Source of the DNA: Styela clava
Taxonomy: Eukaryota > Chordata > Ascidiacea > Stolidobranchia > Styelidae
DNA: 64,000 nt
Reading direction: 5' to 3'
NCBI RefSeq assembly: GCF_964204865.1
Contig: NC_135250.1
Coordinates: 18,839,395-18,903,394, forward strand
A program made the position numbers and the translations under genes. The first letter of the stretch is position 1, and each line of letters begins with the position of its first letter. Positions 1-9,657 of this stretch are shown here, in pieces. The notes beneath the pieces are model-generated. The model was not told the DNA's origin. It was given only the letters and a program-made list of their open reading frames with translations, and searched no databases.

Positions 1-852
1 TTACTTTTATTTATTTGAAAACTTTTTATGGGATTCGTTATTTATTTGTGTGCGGTGACGTCATCATAATTAAAAATTGCGGTGACCGTCTACTGTGGCA
101 GATTGCATACCCCTTTTTGGCTTTTGTGTCCATAGCCTACATTTGAGCATAGCTGCTGACCTGTTCATTTAATTAAAGTCATTTTAAAGGCTTGTTTCAA
201 AATAAAATCAGTTCAAAATTTTATGTATGGTTGAAAAATTAAACAGGGCCAAATGAATGACTTTGTCTGAGTCTAAGAAGAACTTTACCCCCTTAAAAAT
301 AAAATACTCAAATTTAAATTGATTGAACAGTCTTCACGCGAACAAAGCTTTTTTCAAGAATAAAATTTAAAAAAAGAATAATATATAGATATACTAATTT
401 ATCTTAGCAATTAGAAAATATATACTAATTGATCTAGGCACGACGAATCCAGTAATAATATCAATATTTTCTACTGCTGTCTTGTTTATCGCAAACCCAT
501 TTATTTGAAAACAAAATGGAATGACTTTTGTTACAGCCTTGAGTTTTTAAAGTGTTGTAAAATTCAACTTTCCATCCAATCTACGAGTGGGAGTGGTGAC
601 TTTTCCACGGCTCTTGGATCATAGTGAGCCATGGCCCTTTCAACATGGTCGTGGCCCATGGGCCATTAAAGAATCACCATCCCTGTAGGTCGGTTATCTA
701 TTTTACGTGAATTCTTGGTCGTTGGACACGAAAACAATACATACGGGGTAATTTATATTAAAGTTTCTGTATATTTCGGTCTATGGCTACAGGAATATTG
801 TGTTTTAGATAGTGGCTATGATATGGCTTCCATCTTTAGAAATAATTCTACG
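1..852. other. Intergenic, no gene seen
   Basis: AT-rich sequence with no open frame resembling a protein, no tRNA-like fold and no clear repeat structure that I could recognise. The right edge is the 8-bp target duplication (845-852) of the next element. Confidence 0.5.
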
Positions 853-1291
853 CAGTGATGAGCTGGAAAAATCGTAACAACCGGAACGCACCTAACTCGC
901 AAAAATGTAGTATATTCACAATACGACGCGGACGTTTACAAAACTGCAATGAACTGTGAAAAAATTATATGAAATGTGTTTGTGTAAAATTACAAAAGTA
1001 TTCATAGCAATTCAATACAAATCTTATTAATAAAAAGGTATAGAATGAATATTTATGGGGTTAAAGGTCGGGGAAACATCTAGTACACATAACTGCTGTA
1101 CTAATTATTTGCGTGATGTGACGTAAAAAGACTTAATATAATGTAACAAAACATAAATTAATAACTAAGTATACCAGAGAAACTAGACTTTTTGTACCAT
1201 AATTTTATTTCAACAAAAGGAATGCAAATGCAGTGAAATGTCCAACAACCGGAACGCCGTTCGGTTGCGTTCCGGCTACAGCTCGTCACTG
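853..1291. mobile_element. Non-autonomous hAT element (MITE), CAGTGATGAGCTG family
   Basis: The left end reads CAGTGATGAGCTGG and the reverse complement of the right end reads CAGTGACGAGCTG, so the termini are inverted and carry the CAGTG start typical of hAT elements. The flanks are ATTCTACG (845-852) and ATCCTACG (1292-1299), an 8-bp target duplication with one mismatch; 8 bp is the hAT size. At 439 bp with no transposase frame it must be mobilised in trans. Related ends occur near 17025, 23695 and 31695. Confidence 0.85.
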
Positions 1292-1767
1292 ATCCTACGT
1301 GTAAAATAATGTGGTATAGATTATAGTACACACAAAGCGTTTATGAGCAACATCCATAATCTGGAAAATACGGCCAAAAATTACTTAATGTTTCATCTTA
1401 CGTTAAAGCACAAAGTGTGGTATAAAAAATGTATTTGACATTCGTTGGACTTTTTTCGAGTAGCCTATACATAAAAATATCGATGCGTGAGGTCACAATT
1501 CCATAGTCACAAAGACAGAGTTTTGTGCAAATGATGACGACAGTAATTTGAAATTTCAAAAAGTAATAAGTTAGAAATTTCTTCTTAAAAAACCTGAAAT
1601 TCCAATTGCAACCAAAAAATTTAAAATTTTTCTCTTCGGTTCTACAACGTGGGATAAAATACAACTCCAACCTTTATTATCACTCCGAATTGCCAAACTC
1701 AACTTGTCTATGCCCCCTCTCAAGCCTGCCACGCACATGACTTTATATATATATATAAAAGTAATTG

Positions 1768-2255
1768 TAAGACACTCTTGTTTCTTTTTGCCAATTTTTT
1801 TTCTATAAATTGACGATCGTTTTAGGTTCAAACGAGAATAAATAGATCCTTTCTCCCATACAAACCTTTTAAATCTGTTATATAAACACCTTAATATATT
1901 TACTTTTACTGGTCTTGTACAAATTGCTGTACCGTAATTGAAACACACTTACTTTTTGGGTCGAAATATGTCTTTTTGCCAATTGTTTATAAATTGACGT
2001 CGGGCTAGGTTTGAACGAGAATAAATATGTCTTCCCCCATACAAATTTTTTGTACAGATACCCTAATATATTTATTTGTAGGCCTACTGGTCTTGTGTAA
2101 ATGGTGGGGGGGGGGGGGTCTAATTGTAAGACACTTGATTTTGGGGTCGAATTATGTCTTTTACCAATCTTTTATATTTATAAAATGACGACTAGGCCAG
2201 GTTTAAACGAGAATAAATATATCTTATATATCTTTCCCCATACAAACTTTGTAAA
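1768..2255. repeat. ~185-190-bp tandem repeat, about 2.7 copies
   Basis: Three successive copies share the landmarks GTAAGACAC, ATAAATTGACG, ACGAGAATAAATA and CCCCATACAAA. The TGACG landmark falls at 1811, 1995 and 2186, giving spacings of 184 and 191 bp. A run of 13 G at 2106-2118 interrupts the third copy. The 119-aa frame through this block (2101-2460) is a by-product, not a gene. Confidence 0.75.
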
Positions 2256-2313
2256 GTTCGCTGTGTTTACTTCTTGTTATAAGTACTCATATTTTTATGA
2301 CACTCATACTTGG

Positions 2314-2765
2314 GGAGGCGCAGTTCTTACCACTTCATGGCAGCTCCTGCCACGAACGTACCACGCCGTCTCCTGCCATGGTTTTATGGCGCTATTACCA
2401 GTATATTTACAAATTCATGTACCATATTTTAGTTTATCATGCGAAATTATATCTACTTAAACCCTAACCCTAACCCCAAATCCATCCAAACTGTATCCAT
2501 AAGAAAAACATTCCAACTCACCAAATATTTATCACCATCAGCAGATTAGGGGTAGCCCTGCTATTACAGCCGACCTGCCGTGGTTACGGCAGTAAAATTG
2601 GTGGTATTCGATTTGCTGCCGTAACCACGGCAGCTCGCTATTGGTTTGTGGCAGCTAAAAAGTCAGTCGCCGTGGGTTTGGTCTTAGTGGCCGTGGTTTG
2701 GAAATCCCGCCATGGTTTTGCGGCAGCTGTAGACGCCACAAAATACTTGAAACTGCACTTGTACT
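2314..2765 (+). repeat. Dispersed repeat with nested palindrome and telomere-like tract
   Basis: The segments GAGGCGCAGTTCTTACC (from 2314) and 2636-2765 recur, shortened and inverted, at about 14088-14252. The two copies look roughly 85-90% alike by eye and the frames through them translate similarly, but this is DNA repetition rather than a gene. At 2459-2477 lies a short CCCTAA-type tract. At 2575-2592 and 2616-2633 an 18-bp sequence and its exact reverse complement form a hairpin with a 23-nt loop. Confidence 0.7.
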
Positions 2766-3144
2766 TGGGGGAGAACTATGATTTTTTGACACCTTTTCAT
2801 GAACTGACCTGTGTTCCAAGTTTGAAAGAGAATGACCTCTTGAATCTTCTTCACATAGTTTATCTATATTCTGACAAGAGCCAGCATCGCGTTTAAGAAC
2901 GAGAGTGTTGTCTGCTGAGAGACTTGTATTGTACTGTTACCGGTGACCTGTTTGCAAGTTGCGGTATTGTCAGTTACCGTACGTTACGTTTCCGACCTTC
3001 TGAATACTGGAATAATAGCTGGCTGACATGATCGAACTGTTTCATCAGCTTTTTTTCACCCTTTAGAAATATGAAAGTTATCAATATTTATAATACTGTA
3101 ATATGAAGGAGACAGTAATACAGTGTAAATGAAATAGTCTAGTG

Positions 3145-3215
3145 CAGTGGTCGGCAACCTTTTTTAAGTGACGGACCGGTAAAACCTGACCAAAATTTTG
3201 GCGGACCACCTTTAT
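3145..3215. mobile_element. hAT-like terminal fragment
   Basis: The sequence CAGTGGTCGGCAACC followed by a T-run and GGACC-rich sequence is the style of a hAT terminus. I found no matching right end or target duplication, so this is treated as a relic. The rest of 2897-4082 shows no gene. Confidence 0.45.
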
Positions 3216-4072
3216 ACAACCTCTGGGAAGCTAGCAGCAAAAAACGAAATTAAGACTGACAGAATCGCAGAAAATACCCACGCAAATACAATTTACTTTA
3301 CTTTCCCGGTATATCTACACTCTCAGCTTGTGTTGTTAAATAATAATAACTCTTTGGGTATCACACCTACAATATAAATATACCGCGGTAAATCTACCGG
3401 GTCAACACCTGTATAACAACAATGAATCACAAAAATTGGCAATTACTACAAGTAAGACTAGACAATTATGACTAGTAAAAGCACTGGAAAGGACATTAGA
3501 CAATTACCCGATGGTATTGCCAACCCATTTAATACACAAACGTCGAAAACCAGACTATAAAATTCTCTTCAATATCATATTTGACAATTCCCAGTATTGT
3601 CCAAGTGTCCTTGGGTTGGACACCTGGAAATCTCTGTATTTATCCGAATTGTGTTTGAAAATATTCACAGATGCACTTAGCCTCACATTTCATGGTAATC
3701 TGTTCCAGTATTTTACGACCCTGTTCCCAAAAAGTTCAACTTTGAATGCTGATTTTGCCATATGACAAGGTTACCAGTTCTAGGAGACTTGTTGAATAAT
3801 TGTTGCCCATAATTATGTACAAAACCATTCAGTATTTTGAAGGCTTTCTATTAAGTCACCTCTCATTCTTCTTTCTAATAATGTTGTCAGTCCCAAAACC
3901 TTCAAGCAGTTCTCATAACTCTGTCCTCTGCAGCAGCTTATTTGTGCTGTAAACTTCCTCTGAACTGCTTCTAGATTCATTATATCGTCTCAGTTCCTAT
4001 GCTCTGGTAATGGCGCCCATAATTGTGTACAGTATTCATGTTTCAATATATTTACATTCTCGTATTTATAAT

Positions 4073-4094
4073 AGGTTAAGAAATGGTGAAGTGA
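4073..4094 (+). promoter_or_regulatory. 5' leader of the YEATS gene: splice-acceptor-like AG and a 3-codon uORF
   Basis: A pyrimidine/A-rich stretch ends in AG at 4073-4074 (TTTATAATAG), which could be the acceptor of a 5' UTR intron or of a trans-spliced leader. Just after it ATG GTG AAG TGA (4083-4094) forms a minimal upstream frame (MVK) ending 10 bases before the main ATG. Such a uORF could reduce initiation; this is inference. Confidence 0.4.
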
Positions 4095-4104
4095 TCTAGA
4101 AATA

Positions 4105-7100
4105 ATGGCTTCAACTGTGGAGGTCCGGTTAGAATTGGGACACAAAGCCAAAGTGAGGGATGTTCCTTCACCTGAGGGCCATACTCATGATTGGGAAGTT
4201 TTTGTCAAAGGCACTGGAATTAAAATTGAATATTTTGTTGAAAAAGTTGTTTTTTGGCTTCACGACTCCTATGAACCACCAGGGAGAGTCATAAAGCACC
4301 CTCCATATAAAGTTAAAGAATCTGGTTTTGCTGGGTTCAACATGCTCATTGATGTTCATTTTCGCAATAAAGAAGCACCTAAAAATGTTCGATTTCAGTA
4401 TGATTTATTTTTGCACACAGAGTCAATGCCGCCTGTTAATCATACTCGGCTTGAGAAATTGACTTTTACAAACCCAACTGAGGACTTTCGTAAAAAGTTA
4501 CTCAGCGCTGGCGCAGTGTTGGGTACTGCTTCGCCAGAATCCCGACATTCTTCCAAAGATCGCTCCTCCAGGACCACAAGTCCGTCATCTAAAAAAGAGT
4601 TGAGCAAATCTAGGGATAGTTCAAAACATCGGGAGAGCAGTAAATCAAATCATCCAGAACGTAAAAGAAGCAGTTCTCATTCAAAAAAAGATGGTAGAAT
4701 CGCGGTGAAAGACATGAAGAAACATGATGAAAATTTTAAACTTCCTAAGAATCTAAGTTCATCAGAAAAGAGGCCGAAAGAAGAAGGGAGTGAGAAATCA
4801 GAAACGTATCATCATGAGAGAGGAAGACCAGAGAAACGAAGATCAGTTGCTGGGGAAGATGATGGTAATAAAAAGAAGAAAAAAAAACATTCTGATGACG
4901 CACCACAGAGACCAAAATCTCTTAATGTTTCATCTGGTCCCACCCCTAATACACAAAAGAAAGACAAAGAGAAAATAAGAAGGATTAAGGAAAAGCCTGA
5001 TTTAATGGCAGGATTATTTGCTCCAGGTAACAGCATTAACATGACACAAATTAAGCAATCAAAAGTAAAGCAAGAGGATATGAAGATCAAAAAGGAAAAA
5101 GGTTCCTCTTCAACACCTTCAAGAAATTCACCTCATCCTTCCACTCAAGAAGAAGCGAATGTTGTTCACTCTGCCAAAATTTCACCTGGTGGTAATTTGA
5201 CATTGAAAATCAAAAGAGAAAAAGTACCTAGTACGGAAAAAGATAAGAATTCAAAAGAATCTGTTGCCAATCCAATACAAAAGAGCAAACGAAGAGGATC
5301 AGTTGAAAAAGAAAGGAAGCACCATAAGGATTCTTCTAGCAAAACAAAAGTCTCAGAAAAGAAACAGGAATTCAAAAAAATGATAATGTCTTCCGACTCT
5401 TCTTCTAGTGGAAGTGACATGGACATCAGTGAATCAGATACATCTGCTGATGAAAAGCGGTCTCATAAAATAAAAGTTCATATCCCAAATGTGGAAGAAA
5501 AACCCAAAACTAAGATCAAAACTGGAAGCAATGTTACAAAAGAGTCTCTAAAACCAAAACTTGAAAAAAAGAGTATTTCTACAATAGTAAAACAGGAACC
5601 AAAAGTGAAAACAGAAAATTCATCACACACAAATTCTCCTAGTTATTCTAAACCTGTTGTAACGAAAGAAAAGTCACGGAAAAATAGTGTAAGTAAAAAA
5701 GAAAGAAGTGATAAAGTATCAATGAAGCATAAGAAATCAAGCAAAGATCCAGATAAAGATCATTCTGAAAGGGAAAGCACACCATCAAATAAACCTAAAA
5801 AACATAAACGATCGTCAAAAGAAAAGGTGTTGATAAAACAATCATCAAAAGATGAAAAGCGTTTTTCTCCATTAGGAAAGGATAAAAAATTAAGTTCTAC
5901 TCCCAACACTGAACGGATTGCACCCAAAAAGAAATCAGAGTCCCACTCTTCACCCATCTCTAAAAACTTAGAAGCATCGTCACCTGCAAGCGTCACTAAA
6001 AATAAAAAGATTTCAAGCCCCAAGCCGAGCAATAGGCAAAGCAAGAGCCCTAAATCTGGGAGCATGTTAATAACAAAAGAGAAGGATTCTAGTTCAAAGA
6101 AAGAGTTTCATAAAAGACCTTCATCTGTGCCAAGTAAAAAGCCAAGTTCAAAATTATCTCAAAAACGTGAGGAAAAACCCAAACCAGTATATAAGAGCAG
6201 ATCGTATGTTGAAACAAGTAGTGATGATAGTGTTGACAGCGATGCCGAAATTCCACCACCCATTGCACATAAAGATATACCAAAGAAGATAACTCCAATC
6301 AGAAAAGCATCAATTTCTTCTCAGTCATCAGCGTTTTCAGGTAATCATTCTGTTACATCTGATGATGAAAAGAATCATGTGGCGGAGAAAAATACTCCAA
6401 TTTCTGCCAATATTGCTCGTTCAAACTCATCATCGAGTTCCGATTCATCAGACGATGAGTTGAATATGAGTGGTCTTCCTCTCGAAAACACTGCACATTT
6501 GTCGGTAATATCTCCGATTCGAGATTCTCACACTGAACATACTATTGATGCAACAACAGCATACCAAGATATGGAAATGTCAGATTCTAGCGATGATAGT
6601 TCGTACCATGAGCCTGTTGAGGAAAACAAACATCAAATGCAAGAAAACATTACTGAATATCCTGTTTCAGAAGTAAAAGTTTCACATGAAGACAGGGAAA
6701 AAAAATTTCAAAACTTGGGTCTTTCAAATAACTTCGACACAAGTTCAGAAGATGAGTCTGATACTCCGTTAGAAAAACCATTTCAAAGCCAGCGAGAGTA
6801 TTCTGAGCCTTCTATTGAAAATGATACCCGCAGTGTTGAACAGCAAGGTAGTTCTACTGAATTGCCCATTGTTGTAACCAAAGTAGGAAATGTTAGTAGC
6901 TATCCCCGAATGAACGATACACTTTATCAAGAGCTACAAGAACTTCAAAGGAAAATCTCTTATGTTACAGATGTTGATAGACTTCGGAAAATTGCTTCAA
7001 TTGTCGCAAAATCAAAAAAACTTGTTAGAAATGAAGAATATTTTGACTTTGATCTTTGTTCTTTAGATAATACAACAATAAACAAAATTCAAAAACATTT

Positions 7101-7113
7101 AAAAGCGGTTTAA
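4105..7113 (+). CDS. MLLT3/MLLT1-like: YEATS-domain protein of the AF9/ENL (MLLT3/MLLT1) type
   Basis: This is a 1002-aa single-exon frame. Residues 1-138 are a YEATS domain ([52 protein letters not shown]), the acyl-lysine reader of AF9/ENL. Residues about 140-930 are Lys/Ser-rich and low complexity with acidic Ser clusters. Residues about 941-1002 are a C-terminal ANC1-homology domain ending [18 protein letters not shown], which in AF9/ENL recruits AF4, DOT1L and Polycomb partners. The family acts in the nucleus, in the super elongation complex. The start is chosen because the family's conserved MAS start aligns there. At 1002 aa it is almost twice vertebrate AF9/ENL (about 560-570 aa), mainly by linker expansion. 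Aligned to human AF9, pocket positions F28, F59 and Y78 are His26, Tyr56 and Phe75. Vertebrate orthologues have many introns; none interrupts this frame. Confidence 0.95.
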   Translation: MASTVEVRLELGHKAKVRDVPSPEGHTHDWEVFVKGTGIKIEYFVEKVVFWLHDSYEPPGRVIKHPPYKVKESGFAGFNMLIDVHFRNKEAPKNVRFQYDLFLHTESMPPVNHTRLEKLTFTNPTEDFRKKLLSAGAVLGTASPESRHSSKDRSSRTTSPSSKKELSKSRDSSKHRESSKSNHPERKRSSSHSKKDGRIAVKDMKKHDENFKLPKNLSSSEKRPKEEGSEKSETYHHERGRPEKRRSVAGEDDGNKKKKKKHSDDAPQRPKSLNVSSGPTPNTQKKDKEKIRRIKEKPDLMAGLFAPGNSINMTQIKQSKVKQEDMKIKKEKGSSSTPSRNSPHPSTQEEANVVHSAKISPGGNLTLKIKREKVPSTEKDKNSKESVANPIQKSKRRGSVEKERKHHKDSSSKTKVSEKKQEFKKMIMSSDSSSSGSDMDISESDTSADEKRSHKIKVHIPNVEEKPKTKIKTGSNVTKESLKPKLEKKSISTIVKQEPKVKTENSSHTNSPSYSKPVVTKEKSRKNSVSKKERSDKVSMKHKKSSKDPDKDHSERESTPSNKPKKHKRSSKEKVLIKQSSKDEKRFSPLGKDKKLSSTPNTERIAPKKKSESHSSPISKNLEASSPASVTKNKKISSPKPSNRQSKSPKSGSMLITKEKDSSSKKEFHKRPSSVPSKKPSSKLSQKREEKPKPVYKSRSYVETSSDDSVDSDAEIPPPIAHKDIPKKITPIRKASISSQSSAFSGNHSVTSDDEKNHVAEKNTPISANIARSNSSSSSDSSDDELNMSGLPLENTAHLSVISPIRDSHTEHTIDATTAYQDMEMSDSSDDSSYHEPVEENKHQMQENITEYPVSEVKVSHEDREKKFQNLGLSNNFDTSSEDESDTPLEKPFQSQREYSEPSIENDTRSVEQQGSSTELPIVVTKVGNVSSYPRMNDTLYQELQELQRKISYVTDVDRLRKIASIVAKSKKLVRNEEYFDFDLCSLDNTTINKIQKHLKAV

Positions 7114-8253
7114 CAATATGACATGTACGTAATACAATAGTGCTCCAGGAGAAGTTGCGATTGTCCTTGAGTTGTTTCATTGCACAAGACACATTAACTT
7201 CATTCATTATTATGGTTCCATGCCCCTAATATTTTAGTTTGAGTTAACCTGAGTTAAAATTTTCGACTTTAGTCGGACCAAAGCTGATTATAACTATCAT
7301 TGTTTGAAATGTGAATTTGATTCATTTGGCAAATTCATCAATTTCTCAGATGTGCAGACCATGCTAAAAGCTGAATAGGGCACTGTGAAACAGACCAGAC
7401 TTTAATTCAAAATTTCATGGCAAATTCATTCACTGGAGGCATTATTAAATAATTTCAATTTAACATTGGTGCTATATATATATAGGTAATCAGTAATCAC
7501 AGACTGAGCAATTTTACATAAGTTTAAAGCAAAAGTTTCTTGAACTAATGTTTATTTTTGGCAATGTTGACAATTCGTTTGGGTTAGACTTATTCACAAG
7601 CAATTAGCAATCAAATATTTTGAACTTTTCATTGAATTTTGAATGCCCCATAACAGATAAACACTGTCTGATTTTGTGAGACTACCGGTATCTCGAACCA
7701 GCGATTTGTTGCCTCAATTGCTCAGTTCCTAATACACAAATTAAATGCCTGAATGGCGTCCCATGTTTTTCAATCATGTTAGCATGTTTTTAATGTATAT
7801 GATCTTCCTCTCAAATTTTTAGGCCAACAGCATGCTAGTTAATGAACTTGTAACTCTGCGCAGCATACCACTGTTCAGATAAGCAGCTGTTCCAATCTAA
7901 TTAACCCTTGACTTACAATTGTGTGACTAATGGCATTACTTTGATTACTCAGTTTCTGTTTGTGTCTGCTTCAAATTTTTTTTTCAATGTTTTATGCTTC
8001 TCATTCATTTAGGCCAAGCGTGGTCTTGTAAGATGGAAAGCTCACTCCTGAATTGTGGGACATATCTGCCTCTTTCATGACTCATCTGTTAACTATGGAT
8101 GGCCTAATATAATTTAGCTTCCCCTGTTCCAGCTGCTACTGTTTTTTTTTTCTGTTTGATGCAGACTTGCGTGTCAATGTTTGTGATTCTATGTTTTATT
8201 GAAACAATGAAATAAAGATGTTATATTTATTTTTTTTCCTTTTCTGCAATAAA
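7114..8253 (+). other. Probable 3' UTR of the YEATS gene with poly(A) signals
   Basis: About 1.1 kb follow the stop codon with no further coding signal. AATAAA occurs at 8211-8216 and again at 8248-8253, the first good candidates downstream, so a 3' UTR of about 1.1 kb is likely. A short (TA)n tract lies near 7475. Confidence 0.5.
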
Positions 8254-8868
8254 TATCATCGAATCACTCTGACTCATATGAATAAATGGATGACCAGTGA
8301 GCTTGACAATAAAATCTGTCTTAATTGAAAGTGAAATGGTATGGTGTACTGTAGCAGAATGCATCTGCAGGCAAAAATGCTTATGTACATAAAATACAAT
8401 TGACCTATTTCTCGCAACTTGTTACTCCCTTTTGGAGGTGCAAATCAGATGTTACTTTGCATTTATTCTTTACCTGGGGCCGGATACAATGTTGATCAGT
8501 AAACAAAATTTTGTAGACTTAAATAAAGACTACAGAATCTGAAATGACAATGGAGCATGATGGTGAAGCGTCAACTGCATAATATCAACCCTGGATTCTC
8601 ACTGCGGCAGACATTGATAAAATACCTATGACCCACAGTGTTCGTTCTTGTAATAAGAATATAATCTTTAAACTATTCATTAAAACAGATTGCCATCCCA
8701 AATATTGTTATAATGGTTATCAGAAATAAAGCAGTCTCTTCTCGCTGCTTTCAAAGCAGACAGGTTAAGTTTACCTGACCCCACTTGTATCATTCAGGTC
8801 TAATATCAACCACCCAAACCATTATCCTCTTTAGAAAAACACAACTTCTTATTAAAATGTATTTATTC
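8254..8868. other. Intergenic, no gene seen
   Basis: No convincing coding or RNA feature. It ends in ATTTATTC (8861-8868), the left target duplication of the following MITE. Confidence 0.45.
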
Positions 8869-9095
8869 GGTGCTCCCGAAGTATGCGAACCAAGATGGCG
8901 GACATCGGAACGTAACAGGTTAGGGTTAGGCGATAATTTTTTTCCAATTTTCCTCATTTTAGTCCTATTATCAGTTCGAAGACTAGCCAAGAACCTCCCG
9001 TAGTATTTATACCTAAAATTATGGCCTAACCCTAACCTAGTACACATATTACATTCCGATGTCCGCCATCTTGGTTCGCATACTTCGGGAGCCCC
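8869..9095. mobile_element. 227-bp foldback MITE with perfect 8-bp target duplication
   Basis: The ends are long inverted repeats of about 42 bp. The left begins GGTGCTCCCGAAGTATGCG and continues AACCAAGATGGCGGACATC; the right is its reverse complement with few changes (GGGGCTCCCGAAG). The element is bounded by ATTTATTC on both sides (8861-8868 and 9096-9103), an exact 8-bp duplication. The interior has TTAGGG-like motifs in opposite orientation. A 110-bp relative lies at 23995-24104. The duplication size fits hAT, or less often Merlin or P elements. Frames through it are palindrome artefacts. Confidence 0.9.
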
Positions 9096-9103
9096 ATTTA
9101 TTC

Positions 9104-9657
9104 TCTATATCTGCACATAAAATCAATGATAATGGTTCAATTTGGCACAATGCTTTAAAAGTTAGTGATTGGTAGATTAAACTATTGATATATATCTAAA
9201 GATTGACATTTCAAAGTCATAGTTTCTTAGGTAAATTATGTGTGAAAAATGGAAAATCAACTGTGAAGACATTTGGATACTTCTAGGCAAGATATATTAT
9301 ATGGATTATACGAGATGTTGAGCATCTGAGAAGGTTGTATTCAGGTTTCAAATAGGTAACAAAATACCACGCCCTATTTTTATGTCCAGAGGTAGCTTCC
9401 CCAAGTTGTTTATAAACTACCGTAGTTGATCCTGAATAATACTGATACAAAATAAGTTATTTTACACAAAAGACCACTGAATAAATTGTTTATCCGAATC
9501 AGATTAAGTTCAACATAGTCAATTCTTGCATAATTAAATATTATATTTCAATGAATTATCATAAACACCAGTAGCTAGATAAATTTATATTACTGGTAGA
9601 TGAACATGGCACAATTATTAATTTATCATGCATAAAAATATTTAAGTGGGAGAATTA
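9104..9657. other. Intergenic / sirtuin 3' flank, no gene seen
   Basis: Lies between the two convergent genes and must contain the sirtuin 3' UTR (minus strand). I could not pick a confident poly(A) signal close to the stop at 9658. Confidence 0.4.

Noticed and set aside
2648-2896. 82-aa frame similar to the 104-aa frame at 14051-14365
   Set aside because: The similarity is at DNA level across a dispersed repeat; upstream and downstream protein do not match and no gene structure is seen.
8785-9047. Opposite-strand frames of 72 and 85 aa
   Set aside because: Both lie across the palindromic MITE and mirror each other.
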